Source: Salinibacter ruber DSM 13855
GTDB taxonomy: Bacteria; Bacteroidota; Rhodothermia; Rhodothermales; Salinibacteraceae
Length of the DNA: 64,000 nucleotides
Direction: 5' to 3'
NCBI RefSeq assembly: GCF_000013045.1
Contig: NC_007677.1
Span: forward strand, 930,001 to 994,000
Below, in pieces: positions 50,578 to 59,873 of this stretch (position 1 is the stretch's first letter; every line of letters starts with the position of its first letter). The translations under genes and the position numbers were made by a program. The notes below the pieces were generated by a model that saw nothing but the letters and a program-made list of their open reading frames with translations, searched no databases and had not been told where the DNA came from.

Positions 50578-51768
50578 ATGCTCGATGCCGTTAAGTCTGA
50601 CGCCGACGACCTGTACTCGGAGATCGTCGCATTTCGCCGCACGTTGCACCGGCGGCCCGAGCTGTCGGGCGAGGAGCACGAGACCGCGCGGCGCGTGGCG
50701 GAGCGGCTGACGGCCCTCGGCCTCGATGTCCGCACAGGGGTGCACGACACGGGCGTGGTGGGCACCCTGCACGGGGGGCGGCCGGGGCCGACCCTGCTGC
50801 TGCGGGCGGACATGGACGCCCTCCCCATTCAGGAAGAGACGGGCCTCGACTGTGCCTCGGAGCACGAGGGGGTGATGCACGCGTGCGGGCACGACCTCCA
50901 CACGTCCTCGCTGTTGGGCACGGCCATGATTCTGGCACGCCACCGCGACGAGGTGCACGGGCAGGTGCGATTCTGCTTCCAGCCCCACGAGGAGCGGATT
51001 CCCGGTGGGGCCAAGTTCATGATCGACGAGGGCGTGCTCGACGAAACGGGCGACACGCCGGCCCCCGAGGCCGCCTTTGGGCAGCACGTGAAGCCGAGCC
51101 TCCCCCCCGGGACCCTGGGCATCCGCGCCGGCGGCTTCATGGCCTCGGCCGACGAGGTGTTCGTGACGGTTGAGGGCGAGGGCGGACACGCGGCGAACCC
51201 GCACGAGGCGGTGGACCCGACCTACGTCGCCAGCGAAATCGTCGGCGGGCTTCAGTCGCTCATCAGCCGCCGGTGCCCGCCGGGCGTGCCGTCGGTGCTC
51301 ACCATTGGGCGCCTGGTGGCGGACGGGGCTACGAACGTGATTCCCGAGACGGCCCGCCTGGAGGGCACCTTCCGGGCGATGGACGAGGAGTGGCGCTTCC
51401 GGGCGCACGCCCTCTTCCGTCAACTTGTGCACCGGACCGCCGAGGCGCACGGGGCGACGGCCGAGGTGGAGGTGCGCGAAGGATACCCGGCGCTCCACAA
51501 CCACGAGACGCCGACGACGCTCGTGCAGGAGGCCGCCCGCGAATACGTGGGGCCGGAGCGGACCGTGGAGGCGGATCGGTGGTTCGCGGGCGAAGACTTT
51601 GCCTATTTCCTGCGCGAGTGTCCGGGCACCTTCTACCAACTCGGGGTGGGCAGCGAGCACGGCCTCCACACGTCCCGGTTCAACCCGGACGAGGAGGCAC
51701 TCCGCACCGGCACGGGGTTTATGGCGTACCTGGCGTGGCGCTACGGCCGCGAGCACGCACGGGACTAG
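50578..51768 (+). CDS. M20-family amidohydrolase/peptidase
   Basis: 396 residues. Metal ligands Cys103 and His105 (VMHACGHDLHT), His-Glu-Glu in QPHEERIPGG, and a late His in SEHGLHTSRFN are the M20D pattern shared by indole-acetyl-amino-acid hydrolases, hippurate hydrolases and N-acetyl-diaminopimelate deacetylases. A lid domain lies between about 185 and 300 (GEGGHAANPHEAVDP). It removes an acyl group from an amino acid; exact substrate unknown. Start ATG 50578. Confidence 0.9.
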   Translation: MLDAVKSDADDLYSEIVAFRRTLHRRPELSGEEHETARRVAERLTALGLDVRTGVHDTGVVGTLHGGRPGPTLLLRADMDALPIQEETGLDCASEHEGVMHACGHDLHTSSLLGTAMILARHRDEVHGQVRFCFQPHEERIPGGAKFMIDEGVLDETGDTPAPEAAFGQHVKPSLPPGTLGIRAGGFMASADEVFVTVEGEGGHAANPHEAVDPTYVASEIVGGLQSLISRRCPPGVPSVLTIGRLVADGATNVIPETARLEGTFRAMDEEWRFRAHALFRQLVHRTAEAHGATAEVEVREGYPALHNHETPTTLVQEAAREYVGPERTVEADRWFAGEDFAYFLRECPGTFYQLGVGSEHGLHTSRFNPDEEALRTGTGFMAYLAWRYGREHARD

Positions 51769-51796
51769 GGACACGCCCCCGGAGGTGCACAGGGCG

Positions 51797-52453
51797 TCAG
51801 GCCGGCGCAACTAGCGCCCGCAACGGGGCCGGGTCGATTCGGTGCCCGCCCTCGAAGGTACGCGTCGTCACGGGAATGTCGTGGGCCTGGAGGCGGCGCC
51901 GGATGGCGGCCCATCGGTCGTCGGTCACGTATGGGTCCTCCGTCCCGGCCACGAGGGTCAGGTCCAGGGCACGTAGGGAGGCGGCGTGCTCGGCGAGGTC
52001 GAGGTCGTGGGCCGGGGCCCCGCCCCACAACACCAGCCGGTCGACGGCCGTGTCGCCCCACAGTGCCCACCGGCTGGCGGTGACGGCCCCCTGCGAGAAG
52101 CCCAGCACGTGCAGGGAGGGGGGCGTGTCGTCGGCAAGGTGACGGACCGTCGCGTCGAGGGCGTCGACGTAGTCGGACACCTCGGCCTCGCGTGCCTCAC
52201 GGGTCATCCAGGAGGCGCCCACCTGCTCATGCTGGGCCATCCCGTCCACGTAAAACCGGGACAATCCCTCCGGCGCAACGACGCAGCGGTCGGGGGCCAC
52301 GAGGGGGTGGAACGCCGACACGAAGTCGGCGGCGAGCTGGCCGTAGCCGTGCAGCACCACCCACCAGGACCCGGCCGTGGCGGGCGTCCCGAGGGTGGCC
52401 ACGCGGGCCGTGCGGGCGACCCGGAGCGTGTGGAGGCGGGGTTCGGCGGACAT
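51797..52453 (-). CDS. Phospholipase/carboxylesterase-like alpha/beta hydrolase
   Basis: 218 residues. Ser120 in LGFSQGAV is the nucleophile, followed by the Asp near GTEDPYV and the His in FEGGHRID, with an LHGYGQ oxyanion loop near residue 35. This is the order of the YpfH/LYPLA-type esterase family. Substrate unknown. Between the amidohydrolase (convergent) and a LOG-family gene. Confidence 0.87.
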   Translation of the reverse strand: MSAEPRLHTLRVARTARVATLGTPATAGSWWVVLHGYGQLAADFVSAFHPLVAPDRCVVAPEGLSRFYVDGMAQHEQVGASWMTREAREAEVSDYVDALDATVRHLADDTPPSLHVLGFSQGAVTASRWALWGDTAVDRLVLWGGAPAHDLDLAEHAASLRALDLTLVAGTEDPYVTDDRWAAIRRRLQAHDIPVTTRTFEGGHRIDPAPLRALVAPA

Positions 52454-52499
52454 GGACGGCTTGGCTTCGATAAACGATGCGTTGAGGGCCGAAGTGGGT

Positions 52500-53063
52500 T
52501 CAGGCCATCCGGCCGTCGGCGGCCGTCATCCTTTCGATTCGGTCCAGCACCGCCTCGGCGGACGACACGACCTCGACCAGGTCGGTCACGGCGGCCCGCG
52601 CAAACCGGCCGTCCCGCAGCTCGTCGAAGAACGAGAGGAGCGTGTCGTAGAAGCCGTCCGCATTCAGAATGGCGATGGGACGGTCGTGGTAGCCGAGCTG
52701 CCTCAGGGTGAGCACCTCCATGAACTCCTCCAGGGTGCCGTAGCCGCCGGGCAACGCGGCGAACGCATCCGCGTTCTCGTACATGATCCGCTTGCGCTCG
52801 CGCATCGTCTCGGTTACGATCAGCTCGTCGGCGTCGTAGGCGATGCCCTCCCGGTCCTGCAGTTTCGAGGGGATGACGCCCGTTACCGTCCCCCCGGCCT
52901 CGTGGGTTGCCTCGGCCAGCACGCCCATTAGGCCCACCGCGCCGCCGCCGTAGATCAGCTCGTGGCCCCGGCGTCCCATCTCCCGCCCGAGCGCCTCGGC
53001 CACCGGCGGGTAGGTCTCGGCGATGGCGTTGCTCGAGGAGCAATAGACGCAGATGGCGGACAT
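52500..53063 (-). CDS. LOG-family protein
   Basis: 187 residues. GGGAVGLMGVLAEA and PGGYGTLEEFMEVLT (residues 105-119) are the two signature motifs of the LOG/'lysine decarboxylase-like' family, which cleave ribose-5'-phosphate from cytokinin nucleotides or act on other nucleotide monophosphates. It has no decarboxylase activity despite old names. Starts at ATG 53063 with SAICVYCSSSN, the usual beginning. The DinB-like gene lies upstream by 109 bases. Confidence 0.92.
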   Translation of the reverse strand: MSAICVYCSSSNAIAETYPPVAEALGREMGRRGHELIYGGGAVGLMGVLAEATHEAGGTVTGVIPSKLQDREGIAYDADELIVTETMRERKRIMYENADAFAALPGGYGTLEEFMEVLTLRQLGYHDRPIAILNADGFYDTLLSFFDELRDGRFARAAVTDLVEVVSSAEAVLDRIERMTAADGRMA

Positions 53064-53172
53064 AATCGGCAGGAGGGGAGGATGAGGGAAGAAAGACGTG
53101 TGCTCGGGCCGGGGCGGCGCGGCAGGCCCGTGGTGGGCCTGGAGCAAGAACCAGGCGGGCCCAACCGCCACG

Positions 53173-53733
53173 TTAAGACGAATGGAGGGCGCGCAGGGTT
53201 CGTCGGGCCTGGTCCAGGTGCCGCCGCTCGTGGGCCAGGGTGGCCTCAAACCAGGCTCCCAGGCTGATGCGCAGGAGGGGAATGGCAGGGGACCCGAATC
53301 GTATCCGGCGCAGGTCCAGGCCCTCCGCGTCCCCCACGCAGTCCGCGAACCGATCCTGCAGGCCCAAAAACTCGTCCACCGCCTCGTTGGGGTAGAGCGT
53401 ATTCGGGGCGTCCGGCTCGAATAGAGAGGGCGCGTCGAAGGTCCAGCCCGAAGACGGCTCCAGAACGTGCGCAAACCAGCGACTGACGACGCCGTACTCG
53501 AAGGGCGGTGTGCCGTACGGCCCCTCGGCGCGTCCCCGCCGGATCTCGTCCTCCATCGCCCGCAACAGCAGCCACCCGGCCGTGTTTAGGTGATCGATGC
53601 ACTGGACGACGGACCACGCGTCCGGGTCCGGTCGGCGTCGCATCGTGGCGGCGTCCGCGTCGGTCACGAGTGCGGTCGCCTCGTCCTTGAGGTCGACGAA
53701 TCCGGTGCGGTACTCGTCGAGCTGTGGGTGCAT
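53173..53733 (-). CDS. DinB-like metal-dependent helical protein
   Basis: 186 residues. WSVVQCIDHLNTAGWLLLRAME carries the first His of the DinB/YfiT metal site and LAHERRHLDQARRTL the other two (HxxxH-like), in a four-helix bundle. Family members include bacillithiol/mycothiol transferases and damage-induced proteins; no thiol cofactor genes are visible to narrow it down. Starts at ATG 53733. Confidence 0.85.
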   Translation of the reverse strand: MHPQLDEYRTGFVDLKDEATALVTDADAATMRRRPDPDAWSVVQCIDHLNTAGWLLLRAMEDEIRRGRAEGPYGTPPFEYGVVSRWFAHVLEPSSGWTFDAPSLFEPDAPNTLYPNEAVDEFLGLQDRFADCVGDAEGLDLRRIRFGSPAIPLLRISLGAWFEATLAHERRHLDQARRTLRALHSS

Positions 53734-53771
53734 CGGCGGGGGCAAAGACGAGAGGATCGATCGGCGGGCGC

Positions 53772-54956
53772 CTACGCCGCGTCCCACTCCAGAAGGCCAT
53801 CGTTGATCAGGGCCACGAGCAGGTCCACGAACGCGTCGTCCTCGAGGTGAGGGGTGAGGGCGTCGCTCGGGATCTGCTGGCGCCCCGTCACGAGGCGGGC
53901 CGCGTAGGCCCGGTCGGGGGACAGGTCGATGGGCGATCCGTTCGCGAAGAGGGTGACCGACCCGTCGTCGTGTTCGATGAAGGCGAGCCGGGATACCGGT
54001 CCTGGCCGCAGCCCGTGGCCGGCCCGGAGCATGTCGGTAAGTTCGTCGTCCGTCACCGGCGTCTCCGGGGGCACCGCCTCGCGGTCCCGACCGGGACGCG
54101 TCAGGTACTGTCCGAACCACTGATCGATGGCGTCGTCGTCGCGCACGAGGTCGCGGAGGAGGCGGCGTACCGTCTGGCGGGCGTCGTCGTGGATTTCACC
54201 GGGGTGGTCGACCGGTGACAGATCCGGGTCGCTGTAGCGCGCGTCCGGGCCGACCGTGTCCATGGCCTGCTGCAGAAAGTTCCCCACGAGGTCCTGGTGC
54301 CGCGGGGCCCGGAAGCCGACCGAGTAGGTCATGCACTGGTCGTCGGTGGCGACCCCGTAGTGGGCCACCCGCGGCGGCAGGTACAGCAGGTCGCCGGGGC
54401 CGAGCACGAACTCCTCCTCCGCCTCGAAATCGGCGAGAATGCGCACGTCGAGGTCCGGCACGATCTCCTCGTCGTCTACCGGCTCGGTCCCAATTTGCCA
54501 GCGTCGGTGCCCCGCTCCCTGCAGCAGAAAGACGTCGTAGTTGTCGATGTGGGGGCCGACGGTGCCGTGCGTGGGGGCGTAGCTCACCATCACGTCGTCG
54601 AGCCGCCAGTCGGGCAGGAAGCGGAAGCGGTCCAGCAGGGCGCCGACCTCGGGAATCAGGCGGTCCACCTCCTGCACGAGAAGCGTCCAGTGCGTCTCGG
54701 GCAGGTGGAGAAACTCCTCTGAGGCAAACGGGCCGTGCCGAAGCTCCCACGGGTGCTCGCCCCCCTCTTCGAGGATCAGTCGGCTTTCGACGCCGTCCTC
54801 GCAGGCCAGGCCGGCCAGCTCCTCCGGGGACAGGGGCGACCGGAAGTCCGGCAGCGCGTCGCGGACCACGAGGGGCCGTTCCTGCCAGTAGGTGTCGAGA
54901 AAGTCGGCGGGCGAGCGGTCGCCCAGGACGGACGACGTGGGCGTGGCGGGCTGCAT
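53772..54956 (-). CDS. JmjC/cupin-4 oxygenase, RoxA (YcfD)-like
   Basis: 394 residues. The iron site is His136-x-Asp138 (PHIDNYDVF) with the distal His at 199 (PPRVAHYGV), in the double-stranded beta-helix of cupin-4 proteins, followed by the C-terminal winged domain. Members hydroxylate ribosomal protein L16 Arg (YcfD) or related targets using 2-oxoglutarate and O2. The DQCMTYSVGFRAPRH segment fits YcfD-type enzymes. The zinc-ribbon gene is upstream with the repeat cluster between. Confidence 0.88.
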   Translation of the reverse strand: MQPATPTSSVLGDRSPADFLDTYWQERPLVVRDALPDFRSPLSPEELAGLACEDGVESRLILEEGGEHPWELRHGPFASEEFLHLPETHWTLLVQEVDRLIPEVGALLDRFRFLPDWRLDDVMVSYAPTHGTVGPHIDNYDVFLLQGAGHRRWQIGTEPVDDEEIVPDLDVRILADFEAEEEFVLGPGDLLYLPPRVAHYGVATDDQCMTYSVGFRAPRHQDLVGNFLQQAMDTVGPDARYSDPDLSPVDHPGEIHDDARQTVRRLLRDLVRDDDAIDQWFGQYLTRPGRDREAVPPETPVTDDELTDMLRAGHGLRPGPVSRLAFIEHDDGSVTLFANGSPIDLSPDRAYAARLVTGRQQIPSDALTPHLEDDAFVDLLVALINDGLLEWDAA

Positions 54957-55093
54957 GGGGAGAGAGGGTGCAAACGAAGAAAGGACAGGTCAGGGCAACG
55001 AGCCTCGGTCTGGGGAATCGGTGATGCGTACAGGGTGAAACGGGACCTGCGCATTCAACTTGGGCCCTCACGCTTCCTGTTGTCACGCATCAC

Positions 55094-55125
55094 ATCTCAC
55101 GCGTCACGACATCTCACGCGTCACG
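55094..55125. repeat. Direct repeat of 15 bp, period 17, supplying a stop codon
   Basis: ATCTCACGCGTCACG occurs exactly twice (55094-55108 and 55111-55125) within a longer TCACGC-rich run from about 55068. The stop codon of the zinc-ribbon gene (55121-55123) lies in the second copy. Confidence 0.8.
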
Positions 55126-55309
55126 CCCCCAGCAGGTACATCAGCCCCTCAATGGCGGGCCAGAGGAGGAGCAGGGCGAGAATCCACGCGACCCATCGCA
55201 CGCTGGCACTGCGCTGCGGAAACTCGTAGCCGCAGTAGGGGCACTCTTCCACGTCCCCGGTGTCTTCGAATTCGAGGGCGCAGGCGGGACACTCCCGGCG
55301 GGACGGCAT
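55121..55309 (-). CDS. Zinc-ribbon membrane miniprotein
   Basis: 62 residues. CPACALEFEDTGDVEECPYCGYEF is a zinc ribbon (two CPxC pairs) and the C-terminal part is one membrane helix (VAWILALLLLWPAIEGLMYL). Function unknown. Its stop codon lies inside the TCACGC repeat. Followed by the RoxA-like oxygenase gene after about 165 bases. Confidence 0.8.
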   Translation of the reverse strand: MPSRRECPACALEFEDTGDVEECPYCGYEFPQRSASVRWVAWILALLLLWPAIEGLMYLLGA

Positions 55310-55350
55310 GGTGGGGGGCGTTCGGGTTCGGGACGTCGATCGGCGGTGGG

Positions 55351-55539
55351 CTAGAGCTGCGAGGCCAGCTCATTCAGCATCATTTCCACATCCTCCTCGG
55401 CGATGTCGTCGGGGTTGGGGCCGGGAAACCCGGGGTCCGGCGCCGCCGGGGCGGCGTCGAGGTCAAGCTGGTTGAGGACCAGGGCGGCTGCTCCGGCGGC
55501 CGCGGCGGAGAAGAGGAGGGCCTTCGTGAACTTGGTCAT
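55351..55539 (-). CDS. Small secreted or membrane-anchored acidic protein
   Basis: 62 residues. A Lys-containing start and a hydrophobic Ala/Leu helix (KALLFSAAAAGAAALVL) form a signal anchor, followed by Pro-rich PAAPDPGFPGPNPDD and an acidic tail (EEDVEMMLNELASQL). No family recognised. Cotranscribed with the zinc-ribbon gene 41 bases downstream by position. Confidence 0.65.
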   Translation of the reverse strand: MTKFTKALLFSAAAAGAAALVLNQLDLDAAPAAPDPGFPGPNPDDIAEEDVEMMLNELASQL

Positions 55540-55673
55540 GGCGGTCGGCAGACAGGGCGAGAAACAATCGAGTCACATCAACGGGAAGAGGGAGGGGGAG
55601 TTCTCCAGTCCGTCCGAACCTAATTGGGGCATGCAGGTTCATAGCAGTGCACAGCCTAATCTCCCATCCCCCC

Positions 55674-56375
55674 ATGGCGCCCGTGCTGCGTTCCCTTCTG
55701 GTTCGCCTCCCGATTGTGGTTGGGCTCGGTCTCGTGGGGCTCGTTGCGAGTGCGGCCGAGGCGCGGGCGCAGGACGACGCCTCCACCCCCGTGGCCCGCG
55801 TGAAGTATGATGGGGGAGGCGACTGGTACAGCGACGAGGAGTCGTTGCGGGAGCTCTTCGCGTTTGCGCGCCAGCATACGCTCCTTGACGTAACGCCGCA
55901 GGAGGAGGCCGTCGAGCTCACCACGGACAAGCTCTTCACGTTTCCGTACCTGTACCTCACCGGCCACGGAAACGTCACCTTCTCCGAAACGGAGGCCGAC
56001 CGCCTGCGCCGGTACCTGCGCCAGGGCGGCTTCCTCCACATTGACGACAACTATGGCCTCGACGAGCACATCCGTCCTGAATTGGAGAAGGTCTTTCCGG
56101 ACAAGAAGCTCGTGGAAGTGCCCTTCGATCATTCCATCTACACGACGCCCTACGACTTTTCGGACGGGCTCCCTAAAATCCACGAGCACGACGGCGAGGC
56201 GCCGAAGGGGTACGGCTACTTCGACGACCACGGCCGGCTCATGGTGTTCTACACCGTCGAGACGGACCTGGGGGACGGATGGGAGCCGGCCCCGGTGCAC
56301 AGCAACCCCCCGGAGAAGCGACGGGCGGCCCTCCGGATGGGCACGAACATTCTCGTGTACGCCATGACGCACTGA
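55674..56375 (+). CDS. DUF4159-domain exported protein
   Basis: 233 residues. Signal peptide (LPIVVGLGLVGLVASAAEA), then the DUF4159 core: VARVKYDGGGDWYSDEESLRELFAF, FPYLYLTGHGNVTFSETEADRLRRYLRQGGFLHIDDNYG, HSIYTTPYDF and GLGHTN-like ending NILVYAMTH. These domains, found across Bacteroidota, have a Rossmann-like fold and no known function, often beside MoxR/DUF58 loci. ATG 55674 begins the signal; an in-frame GTG 27 bases earlier is less likely. Confidence 0.85.
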   Translation: MAPVLRSLLVRLPIVVGLGLVGLVASAAEARAQDDASTPVARVKYDGGGDWYSDEESLRELFAFARQHTLLDVTPQEEAVELTTDKLFTFPYLYLTGHGNVTFSETEADRLRRYLRQGGFLHIDDNYGLDEHIRPELEKVFPDKKLVEVPFDHSIYTTPYDFSDGLPKIHEHDGEAPKGYGYFDDHGRLMVFYTVETDLGDGWEPAPVHSNPPEKRRAALRMGTNILVYAMTH

Positions 56376-56421
56376 ACACAGAGGCAGTGCCACGCCTCTC
56401 CACTCGTCCCTCCCGGTTGCG

Positions 56422-56748
56422 ATGAAACCCCTTTTCGTGGCCCTCGTGCTGGTAGCGGGCGGGTTGGTTGCCACAACCCCAGGCATGGAGGCCGTTCAGG
56501 CGTTCGTTCGGACCCAGGCGGCGGATCGCATCGAGCGGGAGGTGGAGGCAGGGGCACTGGGGGCCCTCCTGGGCGAGGCGGGCGGGAAGCTCCTCGCGGA
56601 CAACGCATCGGCGTTCACGGAGCGGCGGTCGTACCTGGCCGCCAGCGTCTACACGGTGGAGCCGGAAGGGGACGGAGACGCCGACGGCCGGGTCCTCGGG
56701 GTGGCCCGTCAGTTCATCGTGATCGACGAATTGGAGGGGGACGACTGA
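56422..56748 (+). CDS. Small secreted protein, DUF4359-like
   Basis: 108 residues. N-terminal hydrophobic helix (VALVLVAGGLVATTPG) acts as signal or anchor; the C-terminal part (FTERRSYLAASVYTVEPEG...RVLGVARQFIVID) resembles the YxxSxYT...LGxxxxF pattern of DUF4359. Function unknown. Starts 46 bases after the DUF4159 gene in the same direction, so the two are probably one transcript. Confidence 0.65.
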   Translation: MKPLFVALVLVAGGLVATTPGMEAVQAFVRTQAADRIEREVEAGALGALLGEAGGKLLADNASAFTERRSYLAASVYTVEPEGDGDADGRVLGVARQFIVIDELEGDD

Positions 56749-56910
56749 ATGGGGGGCCGCGTCTGAGAACAGGGGGGTCGGGGGCGAACCCCATCTTCCG
56801 CATTCACGTTCTGTCTGCACGTCCATTTGTGCTTCCACACGTTGGGGGGCCTCGGCGACCGACCGTCGGGGCCGCCCTGCACCGTTGCTTTCACAGTGTT
56901 TTCTGTTCCG

Positions 56911-58209
56911 ATGAGTGCGCTCCGCAACCAAGATCCCGAAATCCACGACGTCATCCAGAAGGAGGTCCAGCGCCAGAACGACGGGCTGGAGCTCATTGCG
57001 TCCGAAAACTTCGCCTCCCGGGCCGTCATGGAGGCGATGGGCACGGCCCTTACGAACAAGTACGCGGAGGGCCTGCCGGGCAAGCGCTACTACGGCGGAT
57101 GCGAGGTGGTCGACCGGGCCGAGGAACTGGCCCGCGAGCGGGCGAAAGAGCTCTACGACTGCGACTGGGTGAACGTGCAGCCGCACGCGGGGGCCCAGGC
57201 CAACTCCGCGGTGTATCTGACCCTCCTGGACCCCGGCGACACCTTCCTCGGGCTCGACCTGTCGCACGGCGGCCACCTCACGCACGGATCGCCCGTCAAC
57301 TTCTCCGGCATTCTTTACGAGGCCGAGTACTACGGGGTGGAGGAGGAGACCGGCCGCATCGACATGAACAGGGTGCGCGACCGGGCGAAGGAGGTGCAGC
57401 CGAAGATGATCTCGATCGGGGCCAGTGCCTACCCGCGCGACTTCGACTACGAGGCCTTCCGCGAGATCGCCGACGAGGTCGGCGCGTTCCTGTGGATGGA
57501 CATGGCGCACACGGCGGGGCTCATTGCGGGCGGGGTCCTGAACGACCCGATGCCGCACACCCACGTGGTGACCACCACCACCCACAAGACGCTCCGGGGC
57601 CCCCGTGGCGGCATGATTCTTCTGGGCGACGACTACGAGAACCCGATGGGCAAGACGGCCCGCAAGAGCGGGCGCACGAAGATGATGAGCGAGCTGCTCG
57701 ACTCGGCCGTCTTTCCCGGCACGCAGGGCGGCCCGTTGATGCACGTGATCGCCGCGAAGGCCGTCGGCTTCAAGGAGGCCCTCAAGCCCTCGTTCGCCGA
57801 GTACACCCAGCAGGTCGTCGATAACGCGCAGGCAATGGGCGCCGAGCTCCGCGAGCGGGGCTACGACCTCGTCTCCGACGGGACGGACAACCACCTCGTC
57901 CTCATCGACCTGCGCAACAAGGGGCTCACCGGCAAGGAGGCCGAGCAGGCCCTCGAAGCGGCCGGCATTACGGCCAACAAGAACATGGTGCCGTTCGACG
58001 ACAAGAGCCCGTTCGTCACGAGCGGGCTGCGCCTGGGAACGCCCGCAATGACCACCCGCGGGTTCGGGCCGGATGAGTTTGCCCACGTGGCGGAGATGAT
58101 CGACCGGGTCCTTCAGGATCCCGAGGATGAGGACACGCAGGCAGCGGTGGAACGGGAGGTGAAGGCCCTCTGCGACCAGCACCCGCTGTACGATGTCGCT
58201 ATGGCGTAG
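56911..58209 (+). CDS. glyA: Serine hydroxymethyltransferase
   Basis: 432 residues, normal length. PLP is bound by Lys226 in [25 protein letters not shown] and [15 protein letters not shown] near the start and [19 protein letters not shown] near the end are family signatures. It converts serine and tetrahydrofolate to glycine and methylene-THF. The ATG at 56911 precedes [10 protein letters not shown]; earlier in-frame starts are not supported. No glycine riboswitch is visible upstream. Confidence 0.95.
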   Translation: MSALRNQDPEIHDVIQKEVQRQNDGLELIASENFASRAVMEAMGTALTNKYAEGLPGKRYYGGCEVVDRAEELARERAKELYDCDWVNVQPHAGAQANSAVYLTLLDPGDTFLGLDLSHGGHLTHGSPVNFSGILYEAEYYGVEEETGRIDMNRVRDRAKEVQPKMISIGASAYPRDFDYEAFREIADEVGAFLWMDMAHTAGLIAGGVLNDPMPHTHVVTTTTHKTLRGPRGGMILLGDDYENPMGKTARKSGRTKMMSELLDSAVFPGTQGGPLMHVIAAKAVGFKEALKPSFAEYTQQVVDNAQAMGAELRERGYDLVSDGTDNHLVLIDLRNKGLTGKEAEQALEAAGITANKNMVPFDDKSPFVTSGLRLGTPAMTTRGFGPDEFAHVAEMIDRVLQDPEDEDTQAAVEREVKALCDQHPLYDVAMA

Positions 58210-58307
58210 GCGGGAACGACCCTGCGCGTCGGACGGTTCGAGATCCAGTACGAAATCTCTGCTCGCGTTCGCCCACCCTGTTCACTGGACGACCTGCGTG
58301 TGTCCCC

Positions 58308-58916
58308 ATGCCGTCGATGGATCGCGGTACATTTAGCTCTTCCTCCCGGGCCGAACTCATTGAGATCGGCCGCAAGCTCTACGAAGAAGCCCTGGTGCGC
58401 CGGGAGGACGAGTTGATCACCGATCCGCGGGGCCAGCCGATCGGGTGGCTCCTGGACACACGCGTGCCCACACTCGACGGGGAACTGTTCACGGAAGTCG
58501 GGTCGGTGATTGCCGAGCGGCTCCGAGAGCGGGGCGCCCGCCAGGTGGTAGGGTACGGGTTCGGGGCCCATCCCCTCGTCTGCAGCGTGTTGGCCGTGAG
58601 TGAGGGCGACGAGTTTAAGGGGGGGCTCATCCGAGAAGAGCGGAAGGAGCACGGGCGGCGCCGGCTCGTGGAGGGGCCCATCGACGCCGACCAGCCCGTC
58701 GTGATGGTGGACGACATCATCAACAGCGGCCGCAGTGCCTCCGAGGCCCTTCGCCTCGTGCGCAGTGCCGGGTTTGCGGTTGACGGGCTCCTGACGCTCT
58801 TCAACTTCACCTGGAGCAACGGCCAGGACCGCATCGAGGCGGAGGGCCTGTGGGTGGACTCCCTCCTCGACCTCAACCTGCAGGAGGGGACGGGCAGCGG
58901 GTCCGACAGCGCGTAG
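58308..58916 (+). CDS. Phosphoribosyltransferase, orotate PRTase-like
   Basis: 202 residues. The PRPP loop is VVMVDDIINSGRSA (residues 131-144), and LIREERKEHGRRRLVEG is the flexible loop of PyrE-type enzymes. The N-terminal 20 residues are a Ser-rich lead. It may be PyrE for pyrimidine synthesis or a related regulatory PRTase; it is shorter in its base-binding part than E. coli PyrE, so I do not assign the symbol. It lies between glyA and tatC on the + strand. Confidence 0.8.
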   Translation: MPSMDRGTFSSSSRAELIEIGRKLYEEALVRREDELITDPRGQPIGWLLDTRVPTLDGELFTEVGSVIAERLRERGARQVVGYGFGAHPLVCSVLAVSEGDEFKGGLIREERKEHGRRRLVEGPIDADQPVVMVDDIINSGRSASEALRLVRSAGFAVDGLLTLFNFTWSNGQDRIEAEGLWVDSLLDLNLQEGTGSGSDSA

Positions 58917-58973
58917 GGACGAAATCGAAACCGCTCAGGACGAACGCTTTCGCCGGATCGCAGTCACGGTCGT

Positions 58974-59834
58974 ATGCCCGAGGTCCCATCTTCACAGACG
59001 GACACGCCCGCCGGGGTGCAGGGAGACGGCGCCCCGGGCAACGAGGCGCCCCCGGACGAGAAGGGGGTCATGTCGTTTCTAGACCACCTTGAGGAGCTGC
59101 GTTGGACCCTCATCAAAGCTGGGGCCGGCGTGCTCGTCGCCATCGCGGTGTGCTCCTTCTTCAGCGAATGGATTGTCGACCAGGTCCTGATCGGGCCCAC
59201 GCGGCCGGATTTTTTCATGTACGACGTGCTGGCCCTGGAGCCGGAGAGCCTGGAGCTGCTCAACCGGACGATCACCGGCCAGTTCTTCGCGGACATCGGG
59301 ACCATCATCGTCGTGGGACTCATCGCCGGGTCGCCGGTCGTGGTCTTCTACCTCTGGCGGTTTATCGAGCCGGCCCTCTATCCCAGCGAGAAGAAGGGCA
59401 TGCGCTTCTCGGCGGTCTCGGCCACCTTCTTCTTCCTGCTCGGCGCGGCCTTCGGGTACCTCATCCTGACCCCACTGGCCCTTCAGTTTTTCGCCCAGTA
59501 CACCCTCTCCGAGCAGATCGTCAACCAGTTCGACATCATGACCTACTTCAGCATGGTGACGTTCTGGACGATGGGCACGGGGCTGCTCTTCGAGCTGCCG
59601 GTGGTCGTGTACTTCCTGGCGAAGGTGGGCATCCTGACCCCGGAGGCGATGCGGGCGTACCGGAAGTATGCGCTCATCGCGGTGCTCGGCGTGGCGGCGT
59701 TCCTGACCCCGCCGGATCCGATCTCGCAGATCATCGTCGCCGTGCCCCTGCTGGGCCTGTACGAGCTGTCGATCTACGTGGCCAAATGGGTTGCGCGGCG
59801 CCGGGCCCAGGCGCTCGGCATGACGGACGAGTAG
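58974..59834 (+). CDS. tatC: Sec-independent translocase TatC
   Basis: 286 residues, six helices. A long acidic N-terminal lead (residues 1-30) precedes the conserved MSFLDHLEELRWTLIKA, which binds twin-arginine signal peptides; Glu-rich loops and LLFELPVVVYFLAKVGILTPE match TatC. It is the receptor core of the Tat folded-protein export system; tatA is not adjacent. The S41 protease gene follows 39 bases later. Confidence 0.95.
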   Translation: MPEVPSSQTDTPAGVQGDGAPGNEAPPDEKGVMSFLDHLEELRWTLIKAGAGVLVAIAVCSFFSEWIVDQVLIGPTRPDFFMYDVLALEPESLELLNRTITGQFFADIGTIIVVGLIAGSPVVVFYLWRFIEPALYPSEKKGMRFSAVSATFFFLLGAAFGYLILTPLALQFFAQYTLSEQIVNQFDIMTYFSMVTFWTMGTGLLFELPVVVYFLAKVGILTPEAMRAYRKYALIAVLGVAAFLTPPDPISQIIVAVPLLGLYELSIYVAKWVARRRAQALGMTDE

Positions 59835-59873
59835 GCGCTGTCGCGTTCCCCCGCATCAGTCCCCACCGGGCCC

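Noticed and set aside
56749-56910. Glycine riboswitch before glyA
   Set aside because: No tandem aptamer-like conserved boxes or terminator switch found.
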